64,000 nucleotides of DNA from Brevibacterium sp. XM4083. Its GTDB lineage: Bacteria; Actinomycetota; Actinomycetes; Actinomycetales; Brevibacteriaceae. The stretch covers positions 591,278-655,277 of the forward strand of contig NZ_VFYR02000002.1 in assembly GCF_006489205.2 (NCBI RefSeq). Reading direction: 5' to 3'. The notes under the pieces were generated by a model. It was not told the origin of the DNA. It saw only the letters and a program-made list of their open reading frames with translations, and did not search any database. This document shows, piece by piece, positions 50,273 through 59,250 of this stretch; position 1 is the stretch's first letter; each line of letters opens with the position of its first letter. The translations under genes and the position numbers were made by a program.

Positions 50273-52057
50273 TCAGTTCGAGTAGAAGACGCGCACGCCC
50301 TCGCTCGCGGTGAACGTCATGTACCCGCCTTCGAAGTTCTGGCGGGTCTTGCCGCCGGAGGAGAACTCGCCGGTCGTCGGCAGACCGAGCCGGCTGCGCT
50401 CCCACCCGAGCTCCTTCCACTTGCTCAGCATCCCGTAGCTGAGCGGCTGACCCTTCGTCGCCTGCGAGTACGTGATGATGCCGTGCTCGAACCCCTGGTA
50501 GACGGCGTCGGCACGGTACCTGAACGTCACCTCGTCGGTCGTGGGGAACCCGAGAAGCCCCTTCTCGTACTGCAGCGCCGCGTACGCGGAGCGGATGCCG
50601 CCCTTGTTGAGGTGGGCACCGGTCGACTTCGACCAGTAGACGACGCCCTTCTCGAAGAACTGGTACGCCCCGTCGGGATTCGACAGGGACCGCTCGGGAC
50701 CCGTGGGCTCGCCGGTGGCGGCCTTGTTGGCGCGGTAGTACGACCCGATCGCCCCGCCGACGGAGTAGCCGAGGTCGTCCTGGAGGGCGGCGGCATTCGT
50801 TCTCATCGCCCCGAGCCGGGAGTAGAACGCGCCGCCCGGACAGTCCGTGTAGCTCGTGTCCCGATGCCCGGAGACGGTCTTGAGCGTGACCTTCTGCCCT
50901 GCCGGGTACTTCGACGTCCCGCCTCCGCCGGAGGTCAGGGTCATCGACCCGGTCGGGGAGAATCCGTACGTGTTCGCCTTCCACGCGATGACCCGCTCGA
51001 CGGCCTTCTGCGCGGCCGAGCTCGGCGCCGATCCCGTGTACGTGCCGAGCACGCTCACCCCGATCGTCGAGGAGTTGAACCCGGACGCGTGCGCCCCGGT
51101 GATCGCCTTGTCGATGCTGCCGGCCCGGCCTTCGTAGATGTTGCCGAACCGGTCGACGAGGAAGTTGTAGCCGATGTCGCACCAGCCCCGCGACTGCGTG
51201 TGGTAAGCGAGGTAGCCGCGGATGATGCCCGGCGCCTCGGCCTCGGAGTACGAGTTCGACCCGGCAGTGTGGTGGACGAAGACGCCCTTCGCACTCGAGG
51301 TCTGATCCGACTGGCAGCGCACGAGGCTCTCATCGGCACCCCATTCGGCGCGGGTGATGATGTTGGCCTTGAGCCCCTCGTTGTACTTCTGCGGGGACAG
51401 GCCCGACGGCGATCCCAGATCGGGTCGCTGCGCCAGCGACTCGTCGGCGTCGGTGACCGGGGTCGCGGCAGTCGTGATCGTCAGGTCCGTCGTCGCCGCA
51501 CCGGCGGCGGAGGCGCGGACCTCGACCGCAGTCGAGTCGAGGACGGGAACGGCCTCGGACTCCCCAGCCGCGTCGGTCGACTGCGCGGCCTCCGGTGAGG
51601 ACTCATCGGGGCCCGGGTCGTCTGCGGCCGGCAGGTCCTCCCAACCAGTCCAGGTGCCGTTCGTCTCCGAGCGGAACTCGAGTCCGGGGTCCTCGCCGTT
51701 CCAGCGGGCACCGAGGATCGTCACCTCGGCGGGGTCGAGGGCGATCCGCTCGACGTCGCCGACGGCGGCGGAGTACGTGTCGACGGCCGTTCCCCCGCCG
51801 GCCGTGGAGCCGGTGGAGGAGTCCGGGGACGACGCATCCGGCGCCGAGGCGGGCGCTGAGGACGGCGAGGACGTGGTGTCCGGCGATGGCGCGGAGTCGT
51901 CCTCGCCGCCTGCCGGGGCACTGGGCGACGGGGCGCTGCTCGACGGCGCGGACCCGAGCCCGGGTTCGGAGGTCTCGGCGGCGAGCGCCGGCACGCCGAT
52001 CGAGGCGGCGATGAGGGTGGTGGTCACGGCGGTCACGGTCAGGGAGAGAGCTCTCAT
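50273..52057 (-). CDS. Secreted peptidoglycan amidase (PGRP type) with LGFP repeats
   Basis: A 594-residue secreted protein. The signal peptide is MRALSLTVTAVTTTLIAASIG with cleavage near ALA-AE. A Ser/Pro/Asp-rich region (about 30-90) and a beta-rich region follow. The amidase_2/PGRP domain (about 225-385) has zinc ligands in FVHHTAGSN and SGHRDTSYTDCPGG and the Tyr in GYNFLVDRFGNIYEGR. C-terminal LGFP repeats (about 430-594; KGLLGFPTTDE, RSRLGLPTTGE) bind the cell envelope. It should cleave the N-acetylmuramoyl-L-alanine bond. ATG 52057 is preferred since AGGA lies 6 nt before it and the signal peptide is then properly placed. Confidence 0.93.
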   Translation of the reverse strand: MRALSLTVTAVTTTLIAASIGVPALAAETSEPGLGSAPSSSAPSPSAPAGGEDDSAPSPDTTSSPSSAPASAPDASSPDSSTGSTAGGGTAVDTYSAAVGDVERIALDPAEVTILGARWNGEDPGLEFRSETNGTWTGWEDLPAADDPGPDESSPEAAQSTDAAGESEAVPVLDSTAVEVRASAAGAATTDLTITTAATPVTDADESLAQRPDLGSPSGLSPQKYNEGLKANIITRAEWGADESLVRCQSDQTSSAKGVFVHHTAGSNSYSEAEAPGIIRGYLAYHTQSRGWCDIGYNFLVDRFGNIYEGRAGSIDKAITGAHASGFNSSTIGVSVLGTYTGSAPSSAAQKAVERVIAWKANTYGFSPTGSMTLTSGGGGTSKYPAGQKVTLKTVSGHRDTSYTDCPGGAFYSRLGAMRTNAAALQDDLGYSVGGAIGSYYRANKAATGEPTGPERSLSNPDGAYQFFEKGVVYWSKSTGAHLNKGGIRSAYAALQYEKGLLGFPTTDEVTFRYRADAVYQGFEHGIITYSQATKGQPLSYGMLSKWKELGWERSRLGLPTTGEFSSGGKTRQNFEGGYMTFTASEGVRVFYSN

Positions 52058-52215
52058 GGGCGTCCTGCTTCCTCGCTCGGTCACGGCTGCGACGATACCT
52101 CAGCTGAGAGTCACTTGTGAACCCTCTCACACCGATTCCGCGCAGGTTCGCTGCCCGAAATGACCGCGCGGTAGGCTTCTGTGGTCCCCTCCCGCCCGAT
52201 CCGTGAGAGATCTCC

Positions 52216-53112
52216 ATGCCCCAGCCCAGCGACCCTCAGCGCAGCCGCGAGCTCACGCGGCTCGAAGCGCTCCTCGACACCGTCGCGAACCGCTGGCTCA
52301 CCCGTGTCCCCGCCGGTCTGCGGGAGTTCCTCGCCTTCGGGATCAAGCAGGCCTGGGCGTGTCTCTTCGGGGCGCTCATGCTCGCCGCCATCATCCTCAC
52401 CTCGTGGTGGTATCCCGCCGATGCGCCGGTCGCCCGCAACGACGTCCTCGTCATCATCGCCGTGCTCATCCAGATCGGGATGCTCGCCTTCCGCCTCGAG
52501 ACCGGTCGCGAGTTCCTCGTCATCGTCCTCTTCCACATCGTCGGCACGGTCATGGAGCTCTTCAAGACGGCGGTCGGCTCCTGGAACTACGCCCCCGGCG
52601 GCATCCTCCACATCGGCGCGGTGCCGCTGTTCACGGGGTTCATGTACGCGGCCGTCGGCTCCTACATCGTCCGCGTGTACCGGCTCTTCGATCTCCGGTT
52701 CAGCCACTACCCGCCGAGGTGGATCACCGCGGTCATCGCGGCAGCGATCTACGTCAACTTCTTCGCCCACCACTTCGTCATCGATATCCGCCTGTTCCTC
52801 GTCGCGGCCACCGTCATCGTCTACCTCCGCTGCGTCATGCACTTCCGCGTCCACACCCGCACCCTGCGCATGCCGATCCTCCTCGCCTTCGTCCTCGTCG
52901 CGTTCTTCATCTGGATCGCGGAGAACATCGGCACCGCGGCCGGCGCGTGGCTCTACCCCTCGCAGGCCGAGGGCTGGGAGCTCGTGCCCGTGACGAAGCT
53001 CGTCGCGTGGTTCCTCCTCATGATGATCTCCGTCGTCCTCGTCACGTTCGTCTACCCGCCCCGACCTCCGGAGGCGACGACACACCGCGGTTCCGCCGCC
53101 GACCGCCCCTGA
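52216..53112 (+). CDS. DUF817 family membrane protein
   Basis: A 298-residue integral membrane protein with about eight helices. REFLAFGIKQAWACLFGALML, FRLETGREFLVIVLFHIVGTVMELFKTAVGSW and the W-x-Y-P-x-Q-x-x-x-W-x-x-V segment (AWLYPSQAEGWELV) match DUF817, a family of unknown function (sometimes named YoaT-like). The many His and Trp residues at helix ends are noticeable. It stands between divergent and unrelated genes. ATG 52216 follows a weak GAGAGA site. Confidence 0.88.
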   Translation: MPQPSDPQRSRELTRLEALLDTVANRWLTRVPAGLREFLAFGIKQAWACLFGALMLAAIILTSWWYPADAPVARNDVLVIIAVLIQIGMLAFRLETGREFLVIVLFHIVGTVMELFKTAVGSWNYAPGGILHIGAVPLFTGFMYAAVGSYIVRVYRLFDLRFSHYPPRWITAVIAAAIYVNFFAHHFVIDIRLFLVAATVIVYLRCVMHFRVHTRTLRMPILLAFVLVAFFIWIAENIGTAAGAWLYPSQAEGWELVPVTKLVAWFLLMMISVVLVTFVYPPRPPEATTHRGSAADRP

Positions 53113-53139
53113 GCACCGCCGCCGGCCCTGTGAAGCACC

Positions 53140-53145
53140 TATACT
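53140..53145 (+). promoter_or_regulatory. -10 box of the penicillin acylase gene
   Basis: TATACT, 28 nt before ATG 53174, close to the consensus. A ribosome-binding AAGGGGA follows. Confidence 0.55.
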
Positions 53146-53173
53146 CGGGACCAACGACGTCGAAGGGGACTTC

Positions 53174-55918
53174 ATGGCTGCCGCGGAACCGGACGCGCCG
53201 AGCGCACTCGAATCGGCCATGCGCCCGCCCTCGGGCACCTATCTCCATCTGAGCAGGAGAATCGTCCTCCGCGTCGTCGCCGGTCTCGTCGTCCTCGTCC
53301 TCCTCGCCGTTCTCCTCGGCATCGTCGTCGTCCGCCGCTCCTTCCCCACGACTGACGGTGAGATCAGCCTGCCGGGTCTCGATGCGCAGGTCACCGTGAC
53401 CCGGGACGGCAGCGGCATCCCGATGATCGAGGCCTCGACCGCGCACGACCTCTTCCTCGCCCAGGGCTTCGTCCACGCCCAGGACCGGTTCTGGGAGATG
53501 GACTTCCGACGCAAGGTCACCGCGGGGCGGCTCTCGGAGTACTTCGGCCCCTCGCAGTACAGCACGGACGCCTTCATCCGCACCCTCGGCTGGCGCAAGG
53601 TCGCCGAGGAGGAGGTCGCCCAGCTCGATGAGACGACGCTCGGCTATTACGAGGCCTACGCCGAGGGTGTCAACGCCTACCTCAAGGACCGCTCCCCCAC
53701 CGAGGTCTCCCTCGAATACGGGATCCTCGGCCTCCAGGCCGGACCGATCGAGATCGAGGAGTGGACGCCGGCCGACAGCGTCGCCTGGCTCAAGGCGATG
53801 GCGTGGGATCTGCGGTCGAACCTCGAGGACGAGATCGACCGGGCGATCACCAGTGCGGCGCTCACCGAGGAGCAGATGGCCGACATCTACCCCGACTATC
53901 CCTACGACGAACGACCGACGATCATCGACGGCCCACCCGGTGACGCCCCGCCGGCCCCCGCCGACGATCCACCCGAGGGCCAGTCCGCGACCGGCGGGAC
54001 CACAGACTCCAGCGACGACCCCGCCGCAACCTCGGAGGGGAATGACGGGGATCCCGCCACCACCTCGGCGGGGGACGACGGCTCCCCGCAGGCCGGTGGA
54101 TCCCTCACTCCGGGCAGCGGACCCGCCACCGGTCCCGTATCCGACGGCACCCTGCCGGAGAGCCTCGGCGAACTCGATGCCCGACTGCGGGAGATCCCGG
54201 GCCTGCTGGGGATGAACAGCCGCGACATCGGCTCGAACTCGTGGGTGGTCTCCGGTGCGCTCACGGACACGGGCGCGCCTCTGCTCGCCAACGATCCGCA
54301 CCTGTCGCCGGCGATGCCCTCGGTCTGGTACCAGGTCGGGCTGCGGTGCTCCCAGGTCACGCCCGCATGTCCGTTCGACGTCTCGGGGTTCTCGTTCTCG
54401 GGCCTGCCCGGGGTCGTCATCGGGCACAATCAGTCGATCGCGTGGGGCATGACGAACCTCGGCCCCGATGTCACGGACCTCGTCGTCGAGAAGATCGATG
54501 ACGCCGACGCGATCTACGACGACGAGAGGGAACGCGTCGTCACGCGGCAGGAGACGATTCGGATCGCGAAGGAGGAGCCGCGGACGATGACGGTCTGGGA
54601 GACGAAACACGGCCCGATCGTCTCCAGTCTCGACGACACGTATCGCACGGTCCTCGACTCGACCTCCCCGACGGCGAACAGCGGGCTGGCCGGTGCCCGC
54701 TACCAGCTCGCCCTCGAATGGACGGCGCTCACCCCCGGTCGCACCGCCTCGGCGATCTTCGCGCTCAACAGGGCGACGAACTGGGAGGAGTTCCGGGCCG
54801 CCGCCGAACTCTTCGACGTGCCCTCCCAGAACCTCGTCTACGCCGACGTCGAGGGCAACATCGGCTACCAGGCGCCGGGGAAGATCCCCCGCCGCGGCAC
54901 CGCCGACGGCATGCTCCCCCGCCAGGGATGGGACTCAGGCCAGGACTGGCAGGGCTGGATCGACTTCGACGAGCTGCCCTCGGCCCTCAACCCTGAGCGC
55001 GGGTGGATCGTCACCGCGAACAACCCCGTCACCCGGCCGGGCGAATCCGAGCGCCTCGGCGACGACTACGACGACGGGGACCGGGCGACCCGGATCACCG
55101 ATCTCCTCACCGAGGCGATCGCGGCGGGTCCGGTGAGCGCCGATGACTTCGCGGCGATCCAGGGCGATGATCTCAATCCCCTCGCCGATACGCTCGTGCC
55201 CCGGCTGCTCGCGCTCGACGCGAACGGGGACCCCGACATCGAGGCCGCCCAGGAGATGCTGCGGACCTGGGACGGCCGCGACGCCGCGGACAGTGCGGCA
55301 GCCGCGTACTTCAACGTCGTCGTCTCGACGATCCTCGCCGAGGTGTTCGCCCCCAAGCTGCCCCCGGAGGTCCGTCCCTCCGGGGGCAGCCGCTGGTACC
55401 TCGTCATCGACGATCTGCTCACCGAACCGCAGTCGCCGTGGTGGACGGACGCCGAAGTCACCGGTCGGGACGAAGCGCTCACCCGGGCGCTCAGGTCGTC
55501 GTGGACCCGGACGGCCGACCTGCTCGGTCCCGAACCGGTGACCTGGCGGTGGGGCACCCTCCACGAACTGACGATCAGGAACGCGAGCCTCGGCGAATCC
55601 GGGATCACCGCGGTGGAGAAGCTCTTCAACCGCGGGCCCTTCGAGGTCTCCGGCGGCTCGGGCGTCGTCAACGCCACCGGATGGGACGCCGCGGTCGGCT
55701 TCGAGACGGACTGGGTGCCGTCGATGCGGCAGATCATCGACGTCGGGGACTTCGACCGCTCGCGGTGGATCAACCTCACCGGCGCCTCGGGTCATGCGTT
55801 CAACCCGAACTACGCCGATCAGACGGAGGACTGGGCGGCGAATCGGACCCGACCGTGGGCGTACTCACCGCAAGCGGTGGCCGCAGCCGCGGAGGACACG
55901 CTCGTCCTCACGCCGTGA
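53174..55918 (+). CDS. Penicillin acylase family N-terminal nucleophile hydrolase
   Basis: A 914-residue exported precursor. One N-terminal helix (about 33-58, IVLRVVAGLVVLVLLAVLLGIVVV) anchors or exports it. The alpha chain contains ASTAHDLFLAQGFVHAQDRFWEMDFRRKVTAGRLSEYFG. An acidic Ser/Gly/Pro spacer of about 95 residues (250-345) follows. Self-cleavage is expected before Ser354 in IGSNSWVV, which becomes the catalytic nucleophile of the beta chain, and ANDPHLSPAMPSVWYQV follows as usual. The family hydrolyses beta-lactam side chains, acyl-homoserine lactones or cyclic lipopeptides; the natural substrate is unknown. The ATG at 53174 has AAGGGGA. Confidence 0.93.
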   Translation: MAAAEPDAPSALESAMRPPSGTYLHLSRRIVLRVVAGLVVLVLLAVLLGIVVVRRSFPTTDGEISLPGLDAQVTVTRDGSGIPMIEASTAHDLFLAQGFVHAQDRFWEMDFRRKVTAGRLSEYFGPSQYSTDAFIRTLGWRKVAEEEVAQLDETTLGYYEAYAEGVNAYLKDRSPTEVSLEYGILGLQAGPIEIEEWTPADSVAWLKAMAWDLRSNLEDEIDRAITSAALTEEQMADIYPDYPYDERPTIIDGPPGDAPPAPADDPPEGQSATGGTTDSSDDPAATSEGNDGDPATTSAGDDGSPQAGGSLTPGSGPATGPVSDGTLPESLGELDARLREIPGLLGMNSRDIGSNSWVVSGALTDTGAPLLANDPHLSPAMPSVWYQVGLRCSQVTPACPFDVSGFSFSGLPGVVIGHNQSIAWGMTNLGPDVTDLVVEKIDDADAIYDDERERVVTRQETIRIAKEEPRTMTVWETKHGPIVSSLDDTYRTVLDSTSPTANSGLAGARYQLALEWTALTPGRTASAIFALNRATNWEEFRAAAELFDVPSQNLVYADVEGNIGYQAPGKIPRRGTADGMLPRQGWDSGQDWQGWIDFDELPSALNPERGWIVTANNPVTRPGESERLGDDYDDGDRATRITDLLTEAIAAGPVSADDFAAIQGDDLNPLADTLVPRLLALDANGDPDIEAAQEMLRTWDGRDAADSAAAAYFNVVVSTILAEVFAPKLPPEVRPSGGSRWYLVIDDLLTEPQSPWWTDAEVTGRDEALTRALRSSWTRTADLLGPEPVTWRWGTLHELTIRNASLGESGITAVEKLFNRGPFEVSGGSGVVNATGWDAAVGFETDWVPSMRQIIDVGDFDRSRWINLTGASGHAFNPNYADQTEDWAANRTRPWAYSPQAVAAAAEDTLVLTP

Positions 55919-55943
55919 CGGGCACCGGCACCGTGCCGGGCCC

Positions 55944-57143
55944 TCAGTCGCGTGGGAGGACCTTCGTCTCGAGGAAGTTCGCGACATCGTCCTCCCAGCG
56001 CACGGGGTCGACGTTCCATTCCTTCGTGTGCCGGGCCTTGACGTACGGGGGCATCGTCACGAGGTCGCGGCGGACCGAGGCGAGGGCATGGGAGGGTGAG
56101 GACGGAACGAACTCGTCGTCGTCGGAGTGGATGAGGAGGACGGGCACATCGAGCTCCGCGGCCCGGGTCACCCAGTCCATCCGCCCGAGGTCGAGCGGGG
56201 TCTCGAGGCCGGTGATGGGGCGCGCCCACGGCTGCGTGATCATCTCGAGCGTGAGCTTCGCGACCGGGGTCGGGAGCATGTTCTTCTTCGCCTGGCCGTC
56301 GAGGACGTTGATCCAGTCGACGACGGGTCCGTCGAGGACGAGGGCGGCGATGTGCTCGCGGTTGCGTCCGCGCGAGGCCGCCTGGAACGCGATCGCCCCG
56401 CCCATCGACCAGCCGAAGAGGACGACGTTGCGGGCTCCGTGGGCGAGCGCGAAGTCGATCGCGGCGTCGACGTCGATCCACTCGGTGTCGCCGAGGCCGT
56501 AGCGCGAGGAGGACTCGATGCGCACCTCGGCGTCGTTGCGGTAGGACATCGCGATCGCCGGCACGCCGAGCGTGTTGAGCACGGGGGCCGCCCGCAGGCC
56601 CTCGGCGCGGGTGCTCGCGCGCCCGTGGATGAGGATCGCCCACGTGTCGCGGGGTTCGGGGTGGTCGGTGGGCAGGTACCAGGCCGGCAGCGTCCCGGCG
56701 TCGGAATCGAGGTCGATGTCCTCGAACTTCACTCCCGCCGCGAGCGGGTCCGGGTAGACGACGCCAGTCCAGCGGCCATGCCGGGCGCGGCGTATATCGC
56801 CCTTGGTCACGCTGACGACCTCGCGGGAGACGGTGCGCGAGCGCGGATCGTATTCGACGATGTCGCCGATCACCGCATGTCCGGCACCCTGGTTGAAATA
56901 GAGGCCGTAGAGGCCCGGCACCGTCGTCTCCTCGTCGGCCGGGAGGTGGATGCGCATGTTCGGGGAGAAGCCGTCGATGTGGAGGATGTCGAGCTCTTCG
57001 GGGGCGTTCTCGGGAACGACGATGCGACGGGCGAAGTACGCGGCGAGTCCCGAGGAAGCCACTGAGATCACAGCGCCGATGCCGGCGCCGACGCCGACTG
57101 CGGCGAGCAGCAGGCGTGTGGGGAACTGAGAGTCGCGTGCCAT
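55944..57143 (-). CDS. Membrane-anchored alpha/beta hydrolase
   Basis: A 399-residue protein with one N-terminal helix (about 10-33, LLLAAVGVGAGIGAVISVASSG) and an extracytoplasmic or membrane-attached alpha/beta hydrolase domain. The oxyanion segment is ILIHGRAS, the nucleophile elbow GWSMGGAIAF (Ser about residue 264), and the acid and His are in LLIHSDDDEFVPSSPSHAL and ARHTKEWNVD. Related proteins are annotated as lipases, esterases or cutinase-like enzymes; the substrate is unknown. ATG 57143 is used since GGGAGAG precedes it by about 10 nt, and the earlier frame start would lie in the msrB promoter. Confidence 0.87.
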   Translation of the reverse strand: MARDSQFPTRLLLAAVGVGAGIGAVISVASSGLAAYFARRIVVPENAPEELDILHIDGFSPNMRIHLPADEETTVPGLYGLYFNQGAGHAVIGDIVEYDPRSRTVSREVVSVTKGDIRRARHGRWTGVVYPDPLAAGVKFEDIDLDSDAGTLPAWYLPTDHPEPRDTWAILIHGRASTRAEGLRAAPVLNTLGVPAIAMSYRNDAEVRIESSSRYGLGDTEWIDVDAAIDFALAHGARNVVLFGWSMGGAIAFQAASRGRNREHIAALVLDGPVVDWINVLDGQAKKNMLPTPVAKLTLEMITQPWARPITGLETPLDLGRMDWVTRAAELDVPVLLIHSDDDEFVPSSPSHALASVRRDLVTMPPYVKARHTKEWNVDPVRWEDDVANFLETKVLPRD

Positions 57144-57289
57144 GGTGTCATTCTCTCCCACGGAATGAGATCTCTCCAAACGCTGTTGACCTCATGGACG
57201 AGTCGTGGACGCCGCAGCGTCGGGCCCGCACCGTCCCGGTGGTGGGACAATGGACACCACCGCACCGAGCAATGAGACCGGAGGTCACC

Positions 57290-57718
57290 ATGAGCCACAC
57301 TCCCACCCCCGCCGCCGACGGCACCGAGGAGGTCCGCTGGCAGGACGTGCTCACCCCGGAGGAGTTCGCCGTCCTCCGCCAGGGCGCCACCGAGCGTCCG
57401 TTCACCGGCGAGTACAACGACACGACGACGGTGGGCATGTACCAGTGTCGGGCGTGCGGGGCCGACCTGTTCCCCTCGGACACGAAGTTCGCCTCGCACT
57501 GCGGGTGGCCCTCGTTCTACGCTCCGCTCGCCGAGGACCGGGTCCGCTACATCAGGGACACCTCGATGGGCATGGAGCGCATCGAGGTCCGCTGCGCGAA
57601 CTGCGACTCCCACTTGGGTCACGTGTTCTCCGGTGAGGGCTACGACACCCCCACCGATCAGCGCTACTGCATCAACTCGATCTCGCTGCGGCTCAACGAG
57701 GACACGCAGGATGCGTAA
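57290..57718 (+). CDS. msrB: Peptide-methionine (R)-S-oxide reductase
   Basis: A 142-residue SelR/MsrB domain that repairs oxidised methionine. Zinc ligands are in YQCRACGADLF and RCANCDSHLGHVF, substrate-binding CGWPSFY is present, and the catalytic Cys is in DQRYCINSISL. Length and order are typical. ATG 57290 follows GGAGG by 5 nt; the longer open frame upstream is in the divergent promoter of the hydrolase. The stop is directly followed by the GTG start of the acetyltransferase gene. Confidence 0.95.
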   Translation: MSHTPTPAADGTEEVRWQDVLTPEEFAVLRQGATERPFTGEYNDTTTVGMYQCRACGADLFPSDTKFASHCGWPSFYAPLAEDRVRYIRDTSMGMERIEVRCANCDSHLGHVFSGEGYDTPTDQRYCINSISLRLNEDTQDA

Positions 57719-58234
57719 GTGAGCGAGCTTGTCATCAAGCCGTTCGCGGAGCTGACGACGGCCGAGCTCTACGGCATCCTCCAGCTGCGCTCCCAGGTCT
57801 TCGTCGTCGAGCAGGACTGCGTCTTCCTCGACCTCGACGGGGTCGACACCCTGCCGGGCACGCTCCATGCGTTCCATCCCGGAGACGGCGGAACGATCCC
57901 CGACTCCCACGGCGCCGAGGCCGGCGTGAGCCTGATGCCGCGCGCGTATGCCCGTATCCTCCCGGAGGGCTTCGCAGACGGGCCGGCCGCGGTGCCGGGA
58001 GCCCGCAGCATCGGCCGGGTCGTCACGGATCCGGCTGCCCGCGGTCAGGGATGGGGCAGGCGCCTCATCGCCGAGGTGGTCGCCGAGTTCGCGCACCTGC
58101 CGCTCACGCTCAACGCCCAGTCCCACCTCGAGGGGTTCTACACCGGGTTCGGCTTCGCCCCGAACGGTCCTCGCTTCGACGAGGACGGCATCGAGCACAC
58201 GCCGATGGGGCGGACCGCGACCCCGGCCGACTGA
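57719..58234 (+). CDS. ElaA-type GNAT acetyltransferase
   Basis: A 171-residue GNAT protein. LTTAELYGILQLRSQVFVVEQDCVFLDLDGVD is the ElaA-type start, and GRVVTDPAARGQGWGRRLIAEVV carries the acetyl-CoA pyrophosphate-binding motif (R/Q-x-x-G-x-G). NAQSHLEGFYTGFGFAPNGPRFDEDGIEHTPMG ends the domain. The substrate is unknown. GTG 57719 follows the msrB stop without a gap, so it is translated from the msrB mRNA. Confidence 0.92.
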   Translation: MSELVIKPFAELTTAELYGILQLRSQVFVVEQDCVFLDLDGVDTLPGTLHAFHPGDGGTIPDSHGAEAGVSLMPRAYARILPEGFADGPAAVPGARSIGRVVTDPAARGQGWGRRLIAEVVAEFAHLPLTLNAQSHLEGFYTGFGFAPNGPRFDEDGIEHTPMGRTATPAD

Positions 58235-58291
58235 GCGCCTGTCGCCTGAGGTCCGGGGTCGACCAGGCCGGGGCCCTGAGGCTCGATCACC

Positions 58292-58313
58292 GGCCGGGGC
58301 CCGGGCCCCGGCC
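58292..58313. terminator. 22-bp GC palindrome between convergent genes
   Basis: A perfect 22-nt palindrome of G and C only, centred at 58302/58303, lying between the acetyltransferase and marR stop codons. It has no loop of its own, so as RNA it would form an 8- to 9-bp stem. Confidence 0.6.
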
Positions 58314-58320
58314 CGGAGGT

Positions 58321-58785
58321 CTACGAGGCCGGTGAGGAATCGCTGACGTTCGAGGCGTCGACGGCGGCGATGATCCGGGTCATCGTCGCATGGAGATCGC
58401 GCACCCCCGCCTCGTCGATGTCGAGCTTGGCCATCATCTGGCCGGGAATCGCCTCGGCTGCCCGGCGCAGATCGGCACCGGTCGGGGTGAGCGTGACCTC
58501 GACGACGCGCTCGTCGCTGGCGCTGCGCGCACGCGTGACGTAGTCGAGGGCCTCGAGCCGCTTGATCAGCGGTGAGACCGTCGCCGGTTCGAGGCGGAGC
58601 AGTTCTGCGATGCGCCGGACCGGCAGGCTGCCGTGCTGCCAGAGGGCGAGCATGACGAGGTACTGCGGGTGGGTGAGGCGCAGCGGCTCGAGCACCGACC
58701 GGTACGCGGAGATCACCCCGCGTGAGGCGACGGCGAGTGCGAAGCAGATCTGGCTCTCGAGAGCCAGCGGATCATCCAGGTCCAT
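58321..58785 (-). CDS. MarR family regulator
   Basis: A 154-residue winged-helix protein. The core HTH is LVMLALWQHGSLPVRRIAELLRLEPATVSPLIKRLEALDYVTRARSASDERVVEVTLTPTG (about residues 43-103), which includes the wing D-E-R. Two palindromic boxes in the promoter (58806-58832) suggest autoregulation together with the divergent small gene. Ligand and target are otherwise unknown. The ATG at 58785 follows GGGAGGACA. Confidence 0.93.
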   Translation of the reverse strand: MDLDDPLALESQICFALAVASRGVISAYRSVLEPLRLTHPQYLVMLALWQHGSLPVRRIAELLRLEPATVSPLIKRLEALDYVTRARSASDERVVEVTLTPTGADLRRAAEAIPGQMMAKLDIDEAGVRDLHATMTRIIAAVDASNVSDSSPAS

Positions 58786-58805
58786 GAGTGTCCTCCCACG
58801 ATTAG

Positions 58806-58832
58806 TTAGTGCACTAATATTCAGTGTACTAT
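58806..58832. promoter_or_regulatory. Twin palindromic boxes between marR and the divergent small gene
   Basis: TTAGTGCACTAA (58806-58817) is a perfect 12-bp palindrome. TCAGTGTACTAT (58821-58832) is a looser copy 15 nt on. They lie in an AT-rich stretch, 21-47 nt before the marR start, and are strong candidates for MarR operators. Confidence 0.65.
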
Positions 58833-58898
58833 TGAGTTATCAGTTTCGTCGCCTCGCACCGGGACGGTCCCGGTGCGATTCCGTCGAGGAGGACCTCC

Positions 58899-59123
58899 AT
58901 GACCGAGTACCACGATCCCCAGCGCCGCGTCGCCTGGCTCAATTCCTTCTTCCGCCGCATCGTCGGACCCGCGCAGGTCGACAGCTCGCGCCCCGGCGGC
59001 TACTTCGAGGACGAGCACCTGCGCCACGAACGCCTCGACGCCCTCGGCCTCGAGATGCGCACCGACGCCGCCGGCCACTCCTACGTCGTCGCGAAGACTC
59101 CGCAGCCGCCGACCGCCGACTGA
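58899..59123 (+). CDS. Small uncharacterised protein
   Basis: A 74-residue, charged, probably cytoplasmic protein that I do not recognise (MTEYHDPQRRVAWLNSFFRRIVGP ... GYFEDEHLRHERLDALGLEMRTD). The ATG at 58899 has a good GAGGAGG site 7 nt upstream, and the gene is divergent from marR across shared palindromes, so it is likely MarR-controlled. It ends before a terminator. No Cys residues and no membrane segment. Confidence 0.7.
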   Translation: MTEYHDPQRRVAWLNSFFRRIVGPAQVDSSRPGGYFEDEHLRHERLDALGLEMRTDAAGHSYVVAKTPQPPTAD

Positions 59124-59201
59124 GGCCCGTCTCCCCCGCACGTCCGGCGCCGCCGGACGCTGTTCCCAGCCTGCTCCCACACACAGATCCACCGACGCGC
59201 T

Positions 59202-59234
59202 TGAGGCCGACACTCCGTGAGAGTGTCGGCCTCA
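59202..59234. terminator. Hairpin between the small gene and hemQ
   Basis: A perfect 14-bp stem (59202-59215 with 59221-59234) and a 5-nt loop between convergent genes. Confidence 0.88.
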
Positions 59235-59250
59235 TGTGCATCTGCGGTGC

